DNA of 64,000 nucleotides from Miscanthus floridulus (GCF_019320115.1 NC_089589.1:22530580-22594579), one strand, 5' to 3'; numbered from the stretch's first letter, positions 23,781 through 36,258 are shown. The notes: generated by a model from the sequence alone, not told the origin. Numbers and translations: made by a program.

Positions 23781-24004
23781 ATGTCGATTCAATCAACAAG
23801 TACACTAGGGGAGTACATCGCGGCAGCGGCGCTCGTCCTCGCGGTGGTGGCGCGCTAGACAGGGCCGGGAGGCGCGGGCGCTGGCCTCGGCGGGCGCGGC
23901 GGGCAGCAGCCATGCGTGGTCGGAGGGGGTGGCGCGCCGGCGGGCACGGCAGGCAGGCGCGGGCGGGTGTGGGCATGGTGGCTGGCGCGGCGGCTAGGCG
24001 TGGG
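23781..24004. other. GC-rich MULE subterminal region
   Basis: GGGCGCGGGC-type repeats between the inverted repeat and the transposase leader. No supported gene. Confidence 0.45.
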
Positions 24005-24195
24005 TGGGCGCGGGCATGTGCGGGCAGGCGGGACTGGGCCGCGACACTTTTATTCAGCTCTACCGCGCCACTGATCAGGGCGCGTCACTGCCACGCCAAG
24101 ATCGGTGGTGCGGCAAGCCCTGCCACGTCATCCACCCGTCGCGCCACCATGCATGGCGCGGCATAGGCTTTTCGCCGTGCCATGGGAATAGGCGT
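24005..24195 (-). repeat. MULE right terminal inverted repeat
   Basis: Reverse complement of the left repeat, lacking its 31-bp insertion. It ends at 24195, where Gypsy gag sequence starts with a 4-base overlap (GCGT), so the outermost part of this repeat appears lost. Confidence 0.9.
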
Positions 24196-25745
24196 CGCTG
24201 GGACGAGGCGGGATCGTCGACGCCGTCACCACCACTGAGGTGGCCAGTGGCCTTGGCTTTCCCACTGAAGTTCGCCTGGATGGCCTCCTCGCCGATGGCG
24301 TACTGGGTGGTGATGTCCATGAGCTCCGACGTTGTGCACGGGGTCTTGCGGCTGAGTGTGTGGACGAGCGCCTCGCAGGTCGTGCCGTAGCTGAAGGCAT
24401 TGATCACGTCGGCCCTCTGCTTGGAGAAGCGTTGAATGTACTCCCGGAGGGTCTTGTCAGCCCTCTGCTTGTAGCTGTGGAGATCCCAAGAGTTCCCCTA
24501 GTGGGTGTAGGTACCCTTGAAGTGGTCGATGAAGACCACACGAAGATTGCCCCAGCAGCGGATGCTGCCAGGCTCAAGTTGCTCAAGCCAAGCTCTGGTC
24601 GAGCTTCACAGAAGCAGAGGAATGTACTGAACGGCGAAGTCATCGTCCGACCCCTCAGCCTTCATGGCGAGGCGGTAGTCCTTGAGCCAATGGTCCGGGT
24701 TGGTCTTGCCGTTGTACTTGGAGATGTGCGTCGGTGGTCAGAAGCGCCTGGGGTAGGGGGCCACCCCGTCGCTCAGGGGTATGGGACTACGCCTGAGCGT
24801 GGCACCTGGCCTCGATGGTGTTGCGGACGTCGCGGTCATCGCCGATCTGGTGCCGCATGGGGGGACGCCGAGGAGAAAGGTCGTGCCTTCGCTCCTGCCG
24901 AGGCTTGGCGCCTTAGATCCACGGCTAGTCGGAGCTGTTGTCGGAGGTGTCGCCACTGCTCCCCACCACCTGTGGGGTGTGAGACTCGAAGCGCCCCCCG
25001 TTGTCGATGGCCGTCGTCTGGGACGGCCGGGAGAGCGCGGTGTGGCGCCGAGAGGCTAAACTCTCGGCCTGCTGCTCGAGGGCGACGCGGGAGGAGCCGC
25101 TTCGCCTTGTTCCGCCACTCGTTGGTCTTTGGGTCCGACGTGTCGGAGATGTCTTCTAGGCAGCAAGCGGCAGCCGCCATGTTGTACGCCATGCAGGGGA
25201 AGCAGAGGCCACTGGGAGCCCCCGTGCGGGGGTCGTGGTCGTCGCCGAGAGGGTGCATGGTTTGCTGCCACGCAAAGTCCTATCTTTGGCACTTGAGCTC
25301 TGCCTCGGTGGCCTCAATTCCACCTATCGAGCACACAAGCGGTCTGCCTTCTCCTGAAGGTAGGTCGTGTGGCTGCGGGGACTCTGGTCCAGCGGCGTGA
25401 GCCCGGCACCTCCTCAGCAAGATCATCGCCGTCGACGTGGTAGCACATGCACGGCGGGGCATCATAGTCGATGTCGTCGAAGTCGTATTCCAGTCTGTTC
25501 CCTGAGAGGACCTCGAGGAAGGTGCGGAGTGAGGGGACGTCAGTCCCTACTGCGCCGGAGAGGATGACGCTTGCGCGGAGCCTCACGACTGATGAGGTGC
25601 TCCAGCTCCAGCTGGAAGGACGCCGCCACATTCTGTATCTCGAAAGGCAGGTCCGAGAGGTAGTACCAGAAGGGATCAAGAGGCAGGGGCACCTCACCAG
25701 TGGCACCTCACCAGTGGCGATCTGGTCAGGAGGCAGGGGCACCTC
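24192..25745 (-). pseudogene. Second Gypsy gag fragment
   Basis: It aligns with 2108-3640 of the first Gypsy element in the same orientation, with a small deletion near 24420. The gag motifs INAFSYGTTCEALVHTLSRK (24407 downward) and DYRLAMKAEG are recognisable in separate frames. Protease, LTR and primer-binding site are absent. The left edge abuts the MULE repeat. The right edge has short duplications of CACCTCACCAGTGGC (25690-25752). Confidence 0.8.
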
Positions 25746-26685
25746 ACCAGTGTCGGTACGTGCAACCCAGTGCCGTGTGGTAGCTGTTTCCCTCCGTTCG
25801 TGCGGTTTTTCTCTCGGTTCTGTTCGTCTGTCGGTGTACACCGCCTCCTTCGGTGGTGTCCGGTGCCTGTCAAAAGTGCCGGCCCAGTTTCCAGTCTGGC
25901 AGGTTCGAATTTCCAGCCCTGTTTTTTTTTTGTTTTATCCGCGTTTGTGCTCGGATTTAAGTTCCATCTTTTGCATTGGTTTTCCATCGATTTAAGGAAC
26001 TTATCTAAGTATTCTCGTCACCAGTTGGCATGGATATTTTAGATTTGGGAACTTCTTTTGGTTTGCTTGTTGGCGGTGATTTGGGAACAGCGGCCAAATA
26101 TTTCGAGAGAAATTTTACGGCTCCCATTCACACCCCTTTGGTCACCGTTTTCGGTCCTTTATATTGCTACTAATTTAAATATCTAAAAAATAAAAGGAGC
26201 CTCGTTAGGAAGCTGCATTCTCATGGCACTGGCAGCATATATATGAACATTTAGTTGGCAACCTACGTACATTTTCAGGCTCACAATGAATCCGCAAGCC
26301 AGTATAAGCTGTATCATAACATGACGACTCACAACTTAATTATATGTACAAGGCTCTGTATTCTCAGGTGGTAACCTGCATCCACAGTACACACAGATTC
26401 GAATAAAAAAACTAATTCACATCACATCGCATTCTAGTAACCATGAATTTATTTGCAGTGTCCCGCAGAGTAGTAATCGGCTCCATTGCTTCTTCTTGGG
26501 CCGAAGCGATGATAGCTCCAGCCTCCAAGGCTGCTTTTTGTCCATGCGGCACTCCACCTGCAGGCGAGGTCTTTTATGCATTCTATAATCGATAGTGCTA
26601 GAGACGTATGTAGTAATAATAATAGTCTTGGAGTAGCATGCATACTTTATTGTTACTCCCTCTGTTGTTCCACGATGAATTCCCT
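25746..26685. other. 3' flank of NLR copy B
   Basis: Non-coding. The first 300 bp look like further retroelement sequence. From about 26200 to 26685 it is a plausible 3' UTR/downstream region of the NLR. No other gene is supported. Confidence 0.45.
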
Positions 26686-29600
26686 TCAAACTTGCTCCAC
26701 TTTGTCCAATAACACCTCCTCCGTTTCATCCCCTGAAACGGACCGTATAGTCAAGTAACCTGAAAGGTGCTCAGTATATGCAACATATAAAGCAGCAGTG
26801 TTGTGTTAATTTACCTGAAGCGTCGGCAGAGGGGCTGATGTTTGTCTTGAAGCTGAAAGGATCTATCGTGTACTTCACGTACCACTTCCTTACAATGTTG
26901 TTGTCGTTATCATCTGCATATGCCCTGACCTGCTTGATATGGCTAAACTTGTCCCACTCAGGGCTAGATTTTCTTTTAGCTATGGAAGTGAGCAACAGGA
27001 CATCACAGTCTAGATCCAAATGCCTTGGCTTTACGTCCTGCAAATATCCAGGGAGTGTTTCCATGTCGTAGTCCTCCAGCCAGAGTTTCTGAAGTGCAGG
27101 CAAACCCTCTAGCACCTTCAACTTTGGGCACTGGCTGACCTCAAGGTTCTGCAAATTTGGTACGTTACTGATCCTCTCCAGGCTAGGACATCTAATCACC
27201 TGAATTTTCAAACCAGAACCAAAGTTCTCCACAGCGCTTGGGTGCTCATGATGGTGTGGTAGTAAGAACTCTGGCCCAACACGCTTGATGCCTGGGGCGC
27301 TTTTAATCTTTAGGAACTCCAAGCTGGGGAGCTGCCACAAGCCATCAGGTAGCTCTGTGCAATAAGGCAAGTCTTCCATGAATAGAATCCTCAAGCTTCC
27401 AAGGCACACAATTGCTGTCAATGTCATCCACCGTGGAAGTCGTTGACTAAAGTACCCTTTGATTGTAAGATTTTCTAAGCAAGGCGGAGGGCAGAGCTCA
27501 TCAAACACCTTCTCGATTTGTTGCTGCTCTTCCTGTTTCACCAACTGGTGAGCACCTCCACTACTACTAGTGCACTGTAAGTACAGAAAGCTGAGGCACA
27601 CCTTTTCACCAAGCCTGGCTTTTATAGCAAATGAGGAAGAAGATACATTCTCCAGGCCATGTAGATGAAGACGCGTGAGCTGGTTAAGAGGTCCTAATTC
27701 TTCCAAACTACACCAATCACCCTCCACATGGGCTGGAAACCCCTTTAATATCCTCAAATTAGTTAGGCTGCCGAAACCCCTGGGTATATTGTTTATACCT
27801 GAGTATGCAAGGCTTAGATACCTCAGCTGCCGTAACTTTCCAATGCCACCAGGAAGCTTCACCATTCTTTTACAATTACAAAGGTCAATGCACTGCAAGA
27901 ATTTCATCTTGGCTATTTTTTTTGGCAGCCTAGATGTGTTAGTGCCATCTAGGCACAAATACCTCAAGTGTTTGAGTTGGACCAAGGATTTAGACAATGC
28001 ATCAAAATTTGCATCTTGTATATGTAGGGTCCGCAAACATGGAAAACATGACAGTGAATCACCTGGGTTGATCTTAATTTTCCCAACAAAAAATAGTGTT
28101 CGTAGTGATATATGTGCTTGCAGAGAACTCCACCCTAGCCCATTTGATTCTGATCCATTGGTTTTTAGTGATATCCGAATAATATTTTGTGGATTAATAT
28201 TGTTGATAAGGCCAGCCTCACTTTTGTTTGCTATCAGTGCTTCATCTCTAGTCAAATACTGAGCGAATGAGCGAACAACATCATGCATATTGCAAACTAG
28301 CTGGTCTATGTACCCTTGAGCCGGCTCTAGAAGGTTCCTAGCTATTAGCTGGTTATAGTACTCTTTTCCTAATACTTCTAAATCACGTGAGTTTCCATGA
28401 ACAAATCCTTCCCCAATCCACATGGCAACAATACGGTCATACACGAACACCATGCTCTTGGGGAGGAGGGCGTAGTGCAGAAAGCAAGACTGTAACTCTG
28501 GGTGCAAATCTTGATAGCTAAGGTATACTGCATAGTTTAGCTCTTTAGGCATTTGAGATACTGACCATGTAGAATCATTTAGGACATTTTTCCAGTCGCT
28601 TCGCCTTATGTTTTTGTGGCGGAGAAGGCCTCCTATTACTTTGACTGCGAGAGGCAAACCATCACATTTTGCTATAATCGACATTCCAATGTCCTTCAAT
28701 GCATCAACCTTTGGTTCATCATTGTTTTCATTTCCAACCACCTGCAAAGCAACTTAAGCTTGTTAATTGAATGGAATATGTAGATATAAATACACTTGGT
28801 CATAATCGGAAGCAAAATCAAGTGCTAAAAACAATACTGTGTGCAGAGGCAAAATTCACGTGCGATGTTCTAAGCGTATGACCGATGTACCAGTCCACTA
28901 AAATAGATGGAAAAATCATCGTATATATATATATATATCACTACGGTGCAATTAGGTGACGTCTGTGACTGTGTACAAGAATAGTGTTCTCATCAGTCAC
29001 TATCATTACCAACTCTCATCTACCTGATGTTTATAGTCACTCCAGTATTTATCGTATCTTTTATTTAATTTTTTCTTATTTTATTAAAAAAGGTTGTACA
29101 GTACGCCAGACTACTTCTCACTGCCAAGTACTGACAGTGACAAGTGATAAAAAAGCACAAAATGTACGCCAGATTACTGCATCTTCACTGCCAGTAACCG
29201 ACAATGACAGTATTTAAACTCAAGATCTCAACATTCTCCTGAGCATCTATACCAGCAGAGCTATACAACACTTGTGACTATACAACTGATGCTATTCTTT
29301 TAACTACACAATTTTGAATCTTATATTGCATATTTGATACTCTAAATGATCTCAAATGAAAAGGTTGTTAACTGCAAAGTTGTAGATCGATCTCATCGAC
29401 TACTAACTCTACTATTGACTTTGTCTCCATTCGACATCATTAACCATCTCAAAACCCATTGGTGAACTTACATAGAATATTTTGATATGTAAACCATCTT
29501 AAATTAAAAAGTTGTTAACTACAAAGTTTTAAATTTTTTTGAACGTATAAAGCTTATCTTATCAAACATTATATGAAAAAATTATTACTTTTTCGTAAAA

Positions 29601-32600
29601 TAGCCTATCACTGCTGGTTGTAGCCACAAACCGGCCACGACGGATGGTCCTTCACTACATGTTTGTGGCTATAACCAGTAGTGATAGTACACTGCCTGTC
29701 ACTATCACTTGTAGCCACGATTCGTTTGTGAAAGTTCGATTCGTTCGTGAAAATTCATCTATCACTGTCAGTTGTACTATGACTACCGGTTCCAAAGCAA
29801 CCAGCAATGATGGTCCGACAATGATGGCCTGTGTTTGTGGTAGTGCTAGGTCCTATGCTACCCACTTGCCTATTAATAATGGTATGAACTATCATGTCAG
29901 CCTGCACTATGGCACTTAAGGCCATGTTTGTATGTTGTAGTATTAAGAGACGTAGTATTAAGAAACAACGATTTTAGAACCTATAGATGTGGTAAACCAT
30001 GATTTAGCAACAAAGAGGTCTAGATATGAGTTTATAAAACTCTAAAGAGACTACAAATTTAGCAAAACTCTGGTTTTCAAAACCATAAAATTTGTTGCAT
30101 CAAAACACTTCATACAACTCTAATAAAATCAAAGTATTTCATAAAAGCATGGTATTTTTTCTAAAACTCCAAAAATACATCTGCATCCAAACAGGGCCTA
30201 AGATTTTGAACTTGCTACATTCGAAAATTGTATATGTAGTAGAAGTATTATTTTTATAAAAATATAGAATAATCAAAATTAGATTACCAGTGTCGATATG
30301 ACATAGTATTTGAGTCAAATTTTATAAAACTATTTGAAATAAAAGCTTATAAACTTTTTTGTCATGCCATAGTAATGTAATTTAAAATAAATTATCAGTG
30401 TCATTTATGTGTGGTTTGTTAAGTAACAGTTTAGCACTTGATGATCTATTAACTAAAAATATCCTAATGTATGTATGTTTGATTGATCGATATATTAACC
30501 CAACTTTATGTTAATAACCGAAATGTATAGCATGGATCACGGAGGATGCAAACTATACAGCCACGATGTTGTCAGAAATTGGTCCTGCTATCGGCCAGGT
30601 TGAAGGTGAAAGAAGGAACCCGAGAAACCAGAGGATTTATTTTAACGAACATCTGTCCCTGCTGATGGTTCAGTAATTAACTAATCGGTCCCAATACAAG
30701 CCTACATGAAGCTAGTCCTCGTTTGAAACCCAAAGATTGGGTATATGATCCTAGAAAATAAATTCGTCCCTTTGTGACATTTGGTTTATTTTTTTATTCC
30801 AATTTGACACTATATGTTCAATTTCATTGCAACTTATCATGAGATTATTCATAAAAGGACCAAACACCCCTGGTAGAAAAACAAATGGACGGAACTCAAT
30901 TATTAGGATCCAACTGGAAAGGTTATTAAAGTCTGCACATCTTGACCTGAAGAAGCTACGTTTTTCTCCCTTATTCGTACTCTCTTGGATGCAGGTAAGC
31001 CTAATGTGATATCCCTTGTATCGTTAGCTTTTTAACCATTCTAGAGATGAGACAAGTGAGGCAAGTTACATGGACAATTACTCAAGTGTCTATGGTAAAA
31101 CCTGTCAATCAGGATATATGCCAAAGGCCCCGTGAGTATTTTTCCAAACTTTTTAAGCCATGTTCAGAATAGAACTTTAAATCATTGATTTTATTTTAAC
31201 ATGTTTACAGGATCTAGTAAAATTATAATAGTTTGAAAAGGTTGTTAGAGAAAAGGATAAAAGTTACATATGTTATATGTTATTTTAACGTCTAACTCGA
31301 TGAGATATTTAAAAAGTTACACTCCTATCACCTAATAATAGGACTTCTGAAAATTTAGAACAAAATAAATTAAGCAACAAGAGAAAGCCTAACATTCCCA
31401 TCATTAAACAGTAATGTCCAGTCCTGATTGGCTTTAATAGTACAGGCTATAAATTGCTGATTCTTTATCAGACCGTGGAGGATGGGACTTGGTCTTGGAG
31501 ATATTAAACCTAAGCACCAGACGCCCTTTGCAACGAAAGGATACAGTAGAGTAAAAGTATAGAAATATTAATCTCATGACCATCTAAAGAGTTGAGGCTC
31601 TCAAAAAAATCTATAGAGTTGCGACCACAAGTATTAGTAACAATGTAATAATGCTTGTACATGAGCTCTTACGAAACTTCACAAGCACCTACAGTCATTT
31701 GTGTAATGTAAGAATTTTGTTAAAAAAATATTACTACATGTTACTAACTTTATTATTGTTTGTAGTTTACGCTTATTCCTTTTAGGCTTTTATTTCGCCT
31801 GTTCTTTATCATGCTCTGTGTTCATGATTCTTTAATGACATTTCACTAATGTAGAAATGGATTTCGCCAGCACTATTTTGATTCTATTAGAAACATTGGT
31901 AAAAATATATCACCTCTGGTAATTGAACCGTTGATAAAAATGGCTTTCACCACCATTTGTGGCAGTGAAAACCGGTTTTGAGTATATAGCCGGTCAGAAA
32001 CCCTTGCCCATTCTCACTCCCTCACCGACACCCCACCTACTGACCACCTCTCTCTCCCTTACTCGAGCACTTCCTTCCGCCCCCTCTCTCCCCCACCAGC
32101 ACTCCCTCCGGGCCCCCTCTCTATCCCATTGTAGCACTGCGGCCCGAATATCGGATCTGCCATCGGCGCGGGGGCAGACACCACCCATGGCCCTCAGCAG
32201 CATGGCGGATGCCGCCCAACATAGAGATGGACCTCGATGTCACAATCCTGGACACTAGGGGCAGCTAGCGTAGACCATCACGTTCGACTGCAGGCACACA
32301 TGACACGTGTATTTTTTAATTATTTTTATTCAACTTTCAATATCGGTTTCAATGTGGCAGTGATGAAGGTGAGCATCACCGCCGAATCGCAAAACCGGTG
32401 GTGATGGTGGTTTTCAAGCAAGCGGTGATAATGTTTGTGTAGTAGTGTTTTGAAAGTGGTTTACAGACCCTAGATTTCTAATATTAATGCTAAAACAAAT
32501 AACTATTTTGTACAACCATGCGCATAAGGGCATCTTCAGTGTAAATTTTCTTTCTATGGTTTTTAAGAGTGCCACATCATTTTATAGGTTTAGGTTGATG

Positions 32601-33797
32601 AACGAAATGATTCCTCTCAAGACACAATTTTATAAATAGATAGTAAAGCAAATGTGAAGAAAATGTGCAAGATTATCGACATCTGAATAGATAGTGTAGC
32701 AAATGCGCATGCATGAATGTGTAACAAAATAAAGCTATAAATTAACTTATACGAACCTGCTTCTTGAGCAAAGACCAGGCATCTTCTTGCTCTAATTTGT
32801 TGACATGGTGGTAGGGCACCTCCGCCATCATGCCTTTGGCGACCATGTCATGTCTTGTGGTAATGAGGACACAACTACCTTGAGCTAGGACGCTTAATAA
32901 TGGAGTTTTGAGGACACCCTCCCATGCATGGTGGTCCCAGACATCATCCATCACCAATAAAGTCTTGCAGTCCTTCAAGGCTTCCTTAAGGGTTCGCTCT
33001 AGTGCGGCCTTTGTGTTTCTTGGTGCTTGATGGTTTAATTGTGTTTCAGTGATAGCTCTCTCTAATAGATCAACATCGCTAAATTCTTGATTGACACTCA
33101 ACCATATTCTCTTTTGAAACTCTTGTTTGATGAAGTCATGATTAAAGATCTTCTTGGCAAGGGTGGTTTTGCCAATCCCTCCTACTCCCACAATAGCATA
33201 AACCATAACATTTTTGTGTTCATGTACATTTTTGTCCTTCTTCATGAGCAAATCCACAAGATTTCTTGTGTCCTCCTCAATCTTCTCACCAACCACACCT
33301 AACTCATCCTCCCCTGTTGTCTCACGCCTAGCGCGAAGGGAGGATTCTACCTTTTTTGTGTTGTCCTCATAAGATGCAAGGTTAATGAAGTTGAAGGTTT
33401 TGCTACGCTTCTCAATGTCATCTAGCCTCTCATTAAGACTTTTTATGCGATTACCGATATCATAAGCATGGAGAGGATTCCTCATACAAAAGAGCAAGGG
33501 ATTGAAGCAGCCCATATCACAGCTTCGACCCCGTTCCATCGCCTTGAGCTGGCACAAATCAAGGATGTTGGTAGCATCATACATGGCATTCCTAAGCTCT
33601 CTCACCCATGATTTCACACTCTCGTCGCTGATGTTCCTCTTGTCAGCATCGGTGAGGAACCTCTTAAGGTCCCCAAGCTTCATCCCCATCTTTTTTATCT
33701 CATTGGGAACACATAAGAGCAGATGCACCTCTTCTTTAGCCATCTCCAATAACATGTCTTGGAGGTAGGATGCTAAAGCATCCAGTACCACCGCCAT
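26686..33797 (-). CDS. CC-NBS-LRR resistance-like protein, copy B (complete)
   Basis: Spliced model: exon 1 33797-32757, exon 2 28741-26815, exon 3 26759-26686, giving 1014 codons with the TGA (1013 residues). Junctions are CAG|GTTCGT to TTGCAG|GTGGTT (phase 0) and TTCAG|GTAAAT to TTTCAG|GTTACT (phase 1). Order: Rx-type coiled coil, NB-ARC, leucine-rich repeats. All core nucleotide-binding motifs are present with no stop or frameshift, so it is the best candidate here for a working host gene. Plant NLRs act as cytosolic or nuclear receptors for pathogen effectors. The start ATG is shared with copy A. Exon 3 is the least certain part; without it translation would read 13 codons into the intron to TGA at 26771. 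Confidence 0.87.
26815..28741 (-). CDS. NLR copy B exon 2: ARC2, MHD and LRR
   Basis: Continues from exon 1 in phase 0 at VVGNENNDEP. GLPLA is at protein residues about 375-379, RNBS-D-like CFLHYALLPKS near 433, and the MHD switch motif NMHDVV near 498-503. The remainder to about residue 980 is leucine-rich repeats such as LKHLRYLCLDGT, LRQLRYLSLAYSG and LQNLEVSQCPKLKVL. There is no copy-A equivalent in the window. Confidence 0.87.
28939..29845. mobile_element. CACTA-like non-autonomous element in NLR intron
   Basis: Starts CACTACGGTGC after a TA run and ends TTTGTGGTAGTG. Subterminal TATCACTGCTGG / CCAGTAGTGATAG repeats and AGTTGTTAACTACAAAG-type internal repeats are typical of grass CACTA elements. 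A 3-bp target duplication is not evident (TAT versus CTA). Confidence 0.55.
29920..30198. mobile_element. Tourist-like MITE
   Basis: Ends GGCCATGTTTG and CAAACAGGGCC form an inverted repeat with one mismatch. Flanking TAA on both sides (29917-29919 and 30199-30201) fits a PIF/Harbinger target duplication. 279 bp, AT-rich, non-coding. Confidence 0.8.
31844..32447. mobile_element. Non-autonomous CACTA element, copy B
   Basis: Starts CACTAATGTAG and ends GTGTAGTAGTG with TTT on both sides, at the position matching the copy-A element (6540-7185). It is about 40 bp shorter, from small internal deletions. Confidence 0.78.
32757..33797 (-). CDS. NLR copy B exon 1: coiled coil and NB subdomain
   Basis: 347 codons. 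The coiled-coil region spans residues 1 to about 130, with YDATNILDLCQLKAM near 73-87. P-loop GVGGIGKTT is at 204-212, kinase-2 LLVMDDVWD at 280-288 and RNBS-B GSCVLITTR at 307-315. Compared with copy A, substitutions are scattered (for example TTL versus TTI after the P-loop Lys, and DDVWD versus DDIWD), mostly conservative. Confidence 0.87.
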
Positions 33798-35110
33798 TTT
33801 TGCTGCTTCGGTATCTACAAAATCGAAATTAGATAAAAAATTACGTGTTTCGTTTTAAAGGAAAGGTAATCTTGATGGTAAAAGTACCGAGGCCCCTATA
33901 ACCTTGGCACTATTATTCAAAAGGGAACATTGCAACAGTAGATGGGTACTAGAATAATCACATTTAAATGATAACTGAGTACTTTTGGTACCAGATCTGG
34001 CGCATAGTAGCAAGCTAAAACGATAACGGAGTTAACAAATTAATGAGTAGCTAGCAGACGAGAATATGATGAAGTTTGATCTATGGATGATGTTGAAATA
34101 TTATATACTTGGGCACCTAAAAATCGAAAGCAGATACACCAATCTCAAGCCGTCACCCTTGTGTGAGTATATTTGTGAGTGGAAGAAGAGTATAATATCT
34201 CCAACAAAAACCAGAAAGAAAGAAAGAAAGAAAGAAAGAAAGCGGATGGAAATAAAAATAGAGAGGGCCGGGAAAGACTAGGCATATGCACCTTGATTTG
34301 CAGCGGGGAAAAGAGAATTAATGCTGTGTGTGTCCTTCGGTTCCGGCGTCAAGGAAACGGACCTGTTGAGCGATGGCTGGAACGGGAAGTACGTAACGTT
34401 TGACCAAGTGCCGGCGTGGTTTGCCTAACAGTTGCACGGTTGGAGATGCCTAGATCTGGCCTCTGGCTCGGTGTGGTGTGGGCTACTGCTCTGCTTGACG
34501 GATGCTGGCGGAGGTGGGAGTAGGTGGTGTCTGAAGGGCTGAGGGCCGATAGCGAGGATTGCGGCTAGCCGGCAATAGAGGCATGAGCTAGGAGACGTGA
34601 GGTGTGCCTGCGGTGGCAACGCTGGGGCTGCTTTAGTTGGTGAACGAAGGCGAATTTATTTATTGTTGGGCATGGCCACCTAGTTAACTGAGCTGGTAGT
34701 GGCAGAGAATTTTTTTGTTTTACTCTGAACAGCTTCAAATATAAACACACACACACACACAACCACAAGGTAGAGGAGAATGTTTATATATAGGGATTTT
34801 TGTCCACAATAAAAAGAAGTTTGTAGCACACCATGATTTTGTGTTTTGTGTCTCCAGCACACCCAAGCAAATAAAATGACTAGCTAGCCCACGGGCCCAC
34901 TCTCCATTCCCTTTGCATGCATTTTATTTCTCGGTCCCTAATCTCCTTTTCCCCCTCTGGTGGCCAACAATCGTGTTGTTGGCTTCGACTAGGCACACTA
35001 GATCTCTCCTTTGCCGCTGAGCAGTAATACAGATGCCACCGCCCAGCAACAACAAGGGCCAACCAGGCCCATCAACGAAGTGCAATGAGATTTTTTTTGT
35101 TTGTACCAAA
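33798..35110. other. Upstream flank of NLR copy B
   Basis: Matches the flank of copy A up to about 34330, including a longer GAAA microsatellite (34212-34241). The 34430-34720 stretch is unique. A CA microsatellite lies near 34745-34762. No gene is supported. Confidence 0.5.
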
Positions 35111-35289
35111 GAGAGACTCTAGAAGCTTCTAGCTCTGTCGCTAGCTACTGCAATTTGTCCATCGTCAACTTCTAGCACTCGAAATCCCTACCTCTGGCTT
35201 CGCGTATTTTTTCCCTAACCACTCCACCTGTAAGATGTTTGTGTTTTTTGAGACCATAAGACGTTTGTGTTCTTTTGGGATATTCGTCC

Positions 35290-36258
35290 TCTCCATTTTA
35301 TGTCATATGGTTTTGAAATGAGTATTTGGGATATGAAATGAATTCAAATGAAAAATTGTCAACTACAAAGTTTTATAACTTTCTGAGTTCTACAACTTTG
35401 ATTTTGGTCATTTCTCCATTAGAGATCATTTAAAGAATTTCAGTTTCAAATGTGAGGAAATTCAACCGTAATTTTCCTTAGACAGATGATTTAAAATGAA
35501 AAAGTTGTCATCTACAAAGGTGCACAACTTTTCAAGATCTACAACTTTTGTTTTGGGATTTTCTCCATCCGAGGCCATTTAAAAAGTTTGAATTTTGAAT
35601 TTGAGAAATTAAACATAATTTTTGTTGAATAGATGATTTCAAATGAAAACGTTGTCAACTACAAAGTTACATAGCTCTTCGAGATCTACAACTTTTGTTT
35701 TGGTCGCTTCTCCATCCGATATCCTTAACTACAACTACACACCCACTTGTGACTATAGAACATATGGATTGCTTTGGTATTAACTTCTATGAAATCTTGC
35801 AAACCAAATAGAGAGACATCCTAACGACTTTAAATAAAAAAGTTTTGATCTACAAAGTTGCATAACTTTTCAAGGTCTATAACTTTTGTTTTGGTCGTTT
35901 CTTCATCCGAAATCCTTAACTACCACTGCACACTCACTTGTGACTATAGAGCATATGGACTCCTTTGATATTAACTCTATAAAATCTTGTGGTGTATATT
36001 TAGTCATTCAAATGATCTCAAATCAAAAAAGTTTGTACTAAAAAGTTGTAGATCTTGTCGAGTACTACAACTTTGGTGCTGTCTTCGTCAGACAGCATAT
36101 GAGAAAGTTACAAAGTTCATATCAGTGCCGAATCAAGACATGAACCGGTAGTGATAGTATCACTGGTGCTTTTAGCCAAAAATCGCAGGGATGACCCAAT
36201 ATCATTGCCGGTTCATGGCTCAAACTGGCAGTGATATCATTGCCGGTTTTAGCCACAA
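35290..36258. mobile_element. CACTA-type internal repeats (fragment)
   Basis: Four or more degenerate units of about 165 bp with AAAGTTGTCAACTACAAAGTT and ATCTACAACTTTTGTTTTGG, followed by subterminal ATCATTGCCGGTT / AACCGGTAGTGATA motifs. It replaces 12090-12518 of block A. No clear CACTA terminus is visible. Confidence 0.5.

Larger units (their letters stand above)
17346..24195. mobile_element. Mutator-like element (MULE) with two convergent genes
   Basis: About 6.85 kb bounded by inverted repeats (17346-17560 and 24005-24195). Inside are a plus-strand zf-GRF-type gene (18011-20066) and a minus-strand MULE transposase (23522-20490) facing tail to tail. Both genes carry stops, so the element is not autonomous now. 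The right repeat ends at a junction with a Gypsy gag fragment, and left-flank sequence (17263-17345) may be outer inverted repeat, so no 9-bp target duplication can be assigned. The two-gene convergent plan matches maize MuDR, but the second gene is unlike what I know of mudrB. Confidence 0.88.
28742..32756 (-). other. Large first intron of NLR copy B
   Basis: 4.0-kb intron with GT-AG ends. From low to high coordinate it contains a CACTA-like element (28939-29845), a Tourist-like MITE (29920-30198), the start of block B (30469) and the duplicated CACTA element (31844-32447). No coding exon is visible. Confidence 0.75.

Noticed and set aside
24240..25400. 386-codon plus-strand open frame
   Set aside because: It lies antisense to the Gypsy gag fragment; the minus strand carries the recognisable gag motifs, so this frame is a shadow of GC-rich coding sequence.
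34565..34768. Small minus-strand frames near a CA microsatellite
   Set aside because: Short, with no homology to the block A equivalent, and partly simple repeat.
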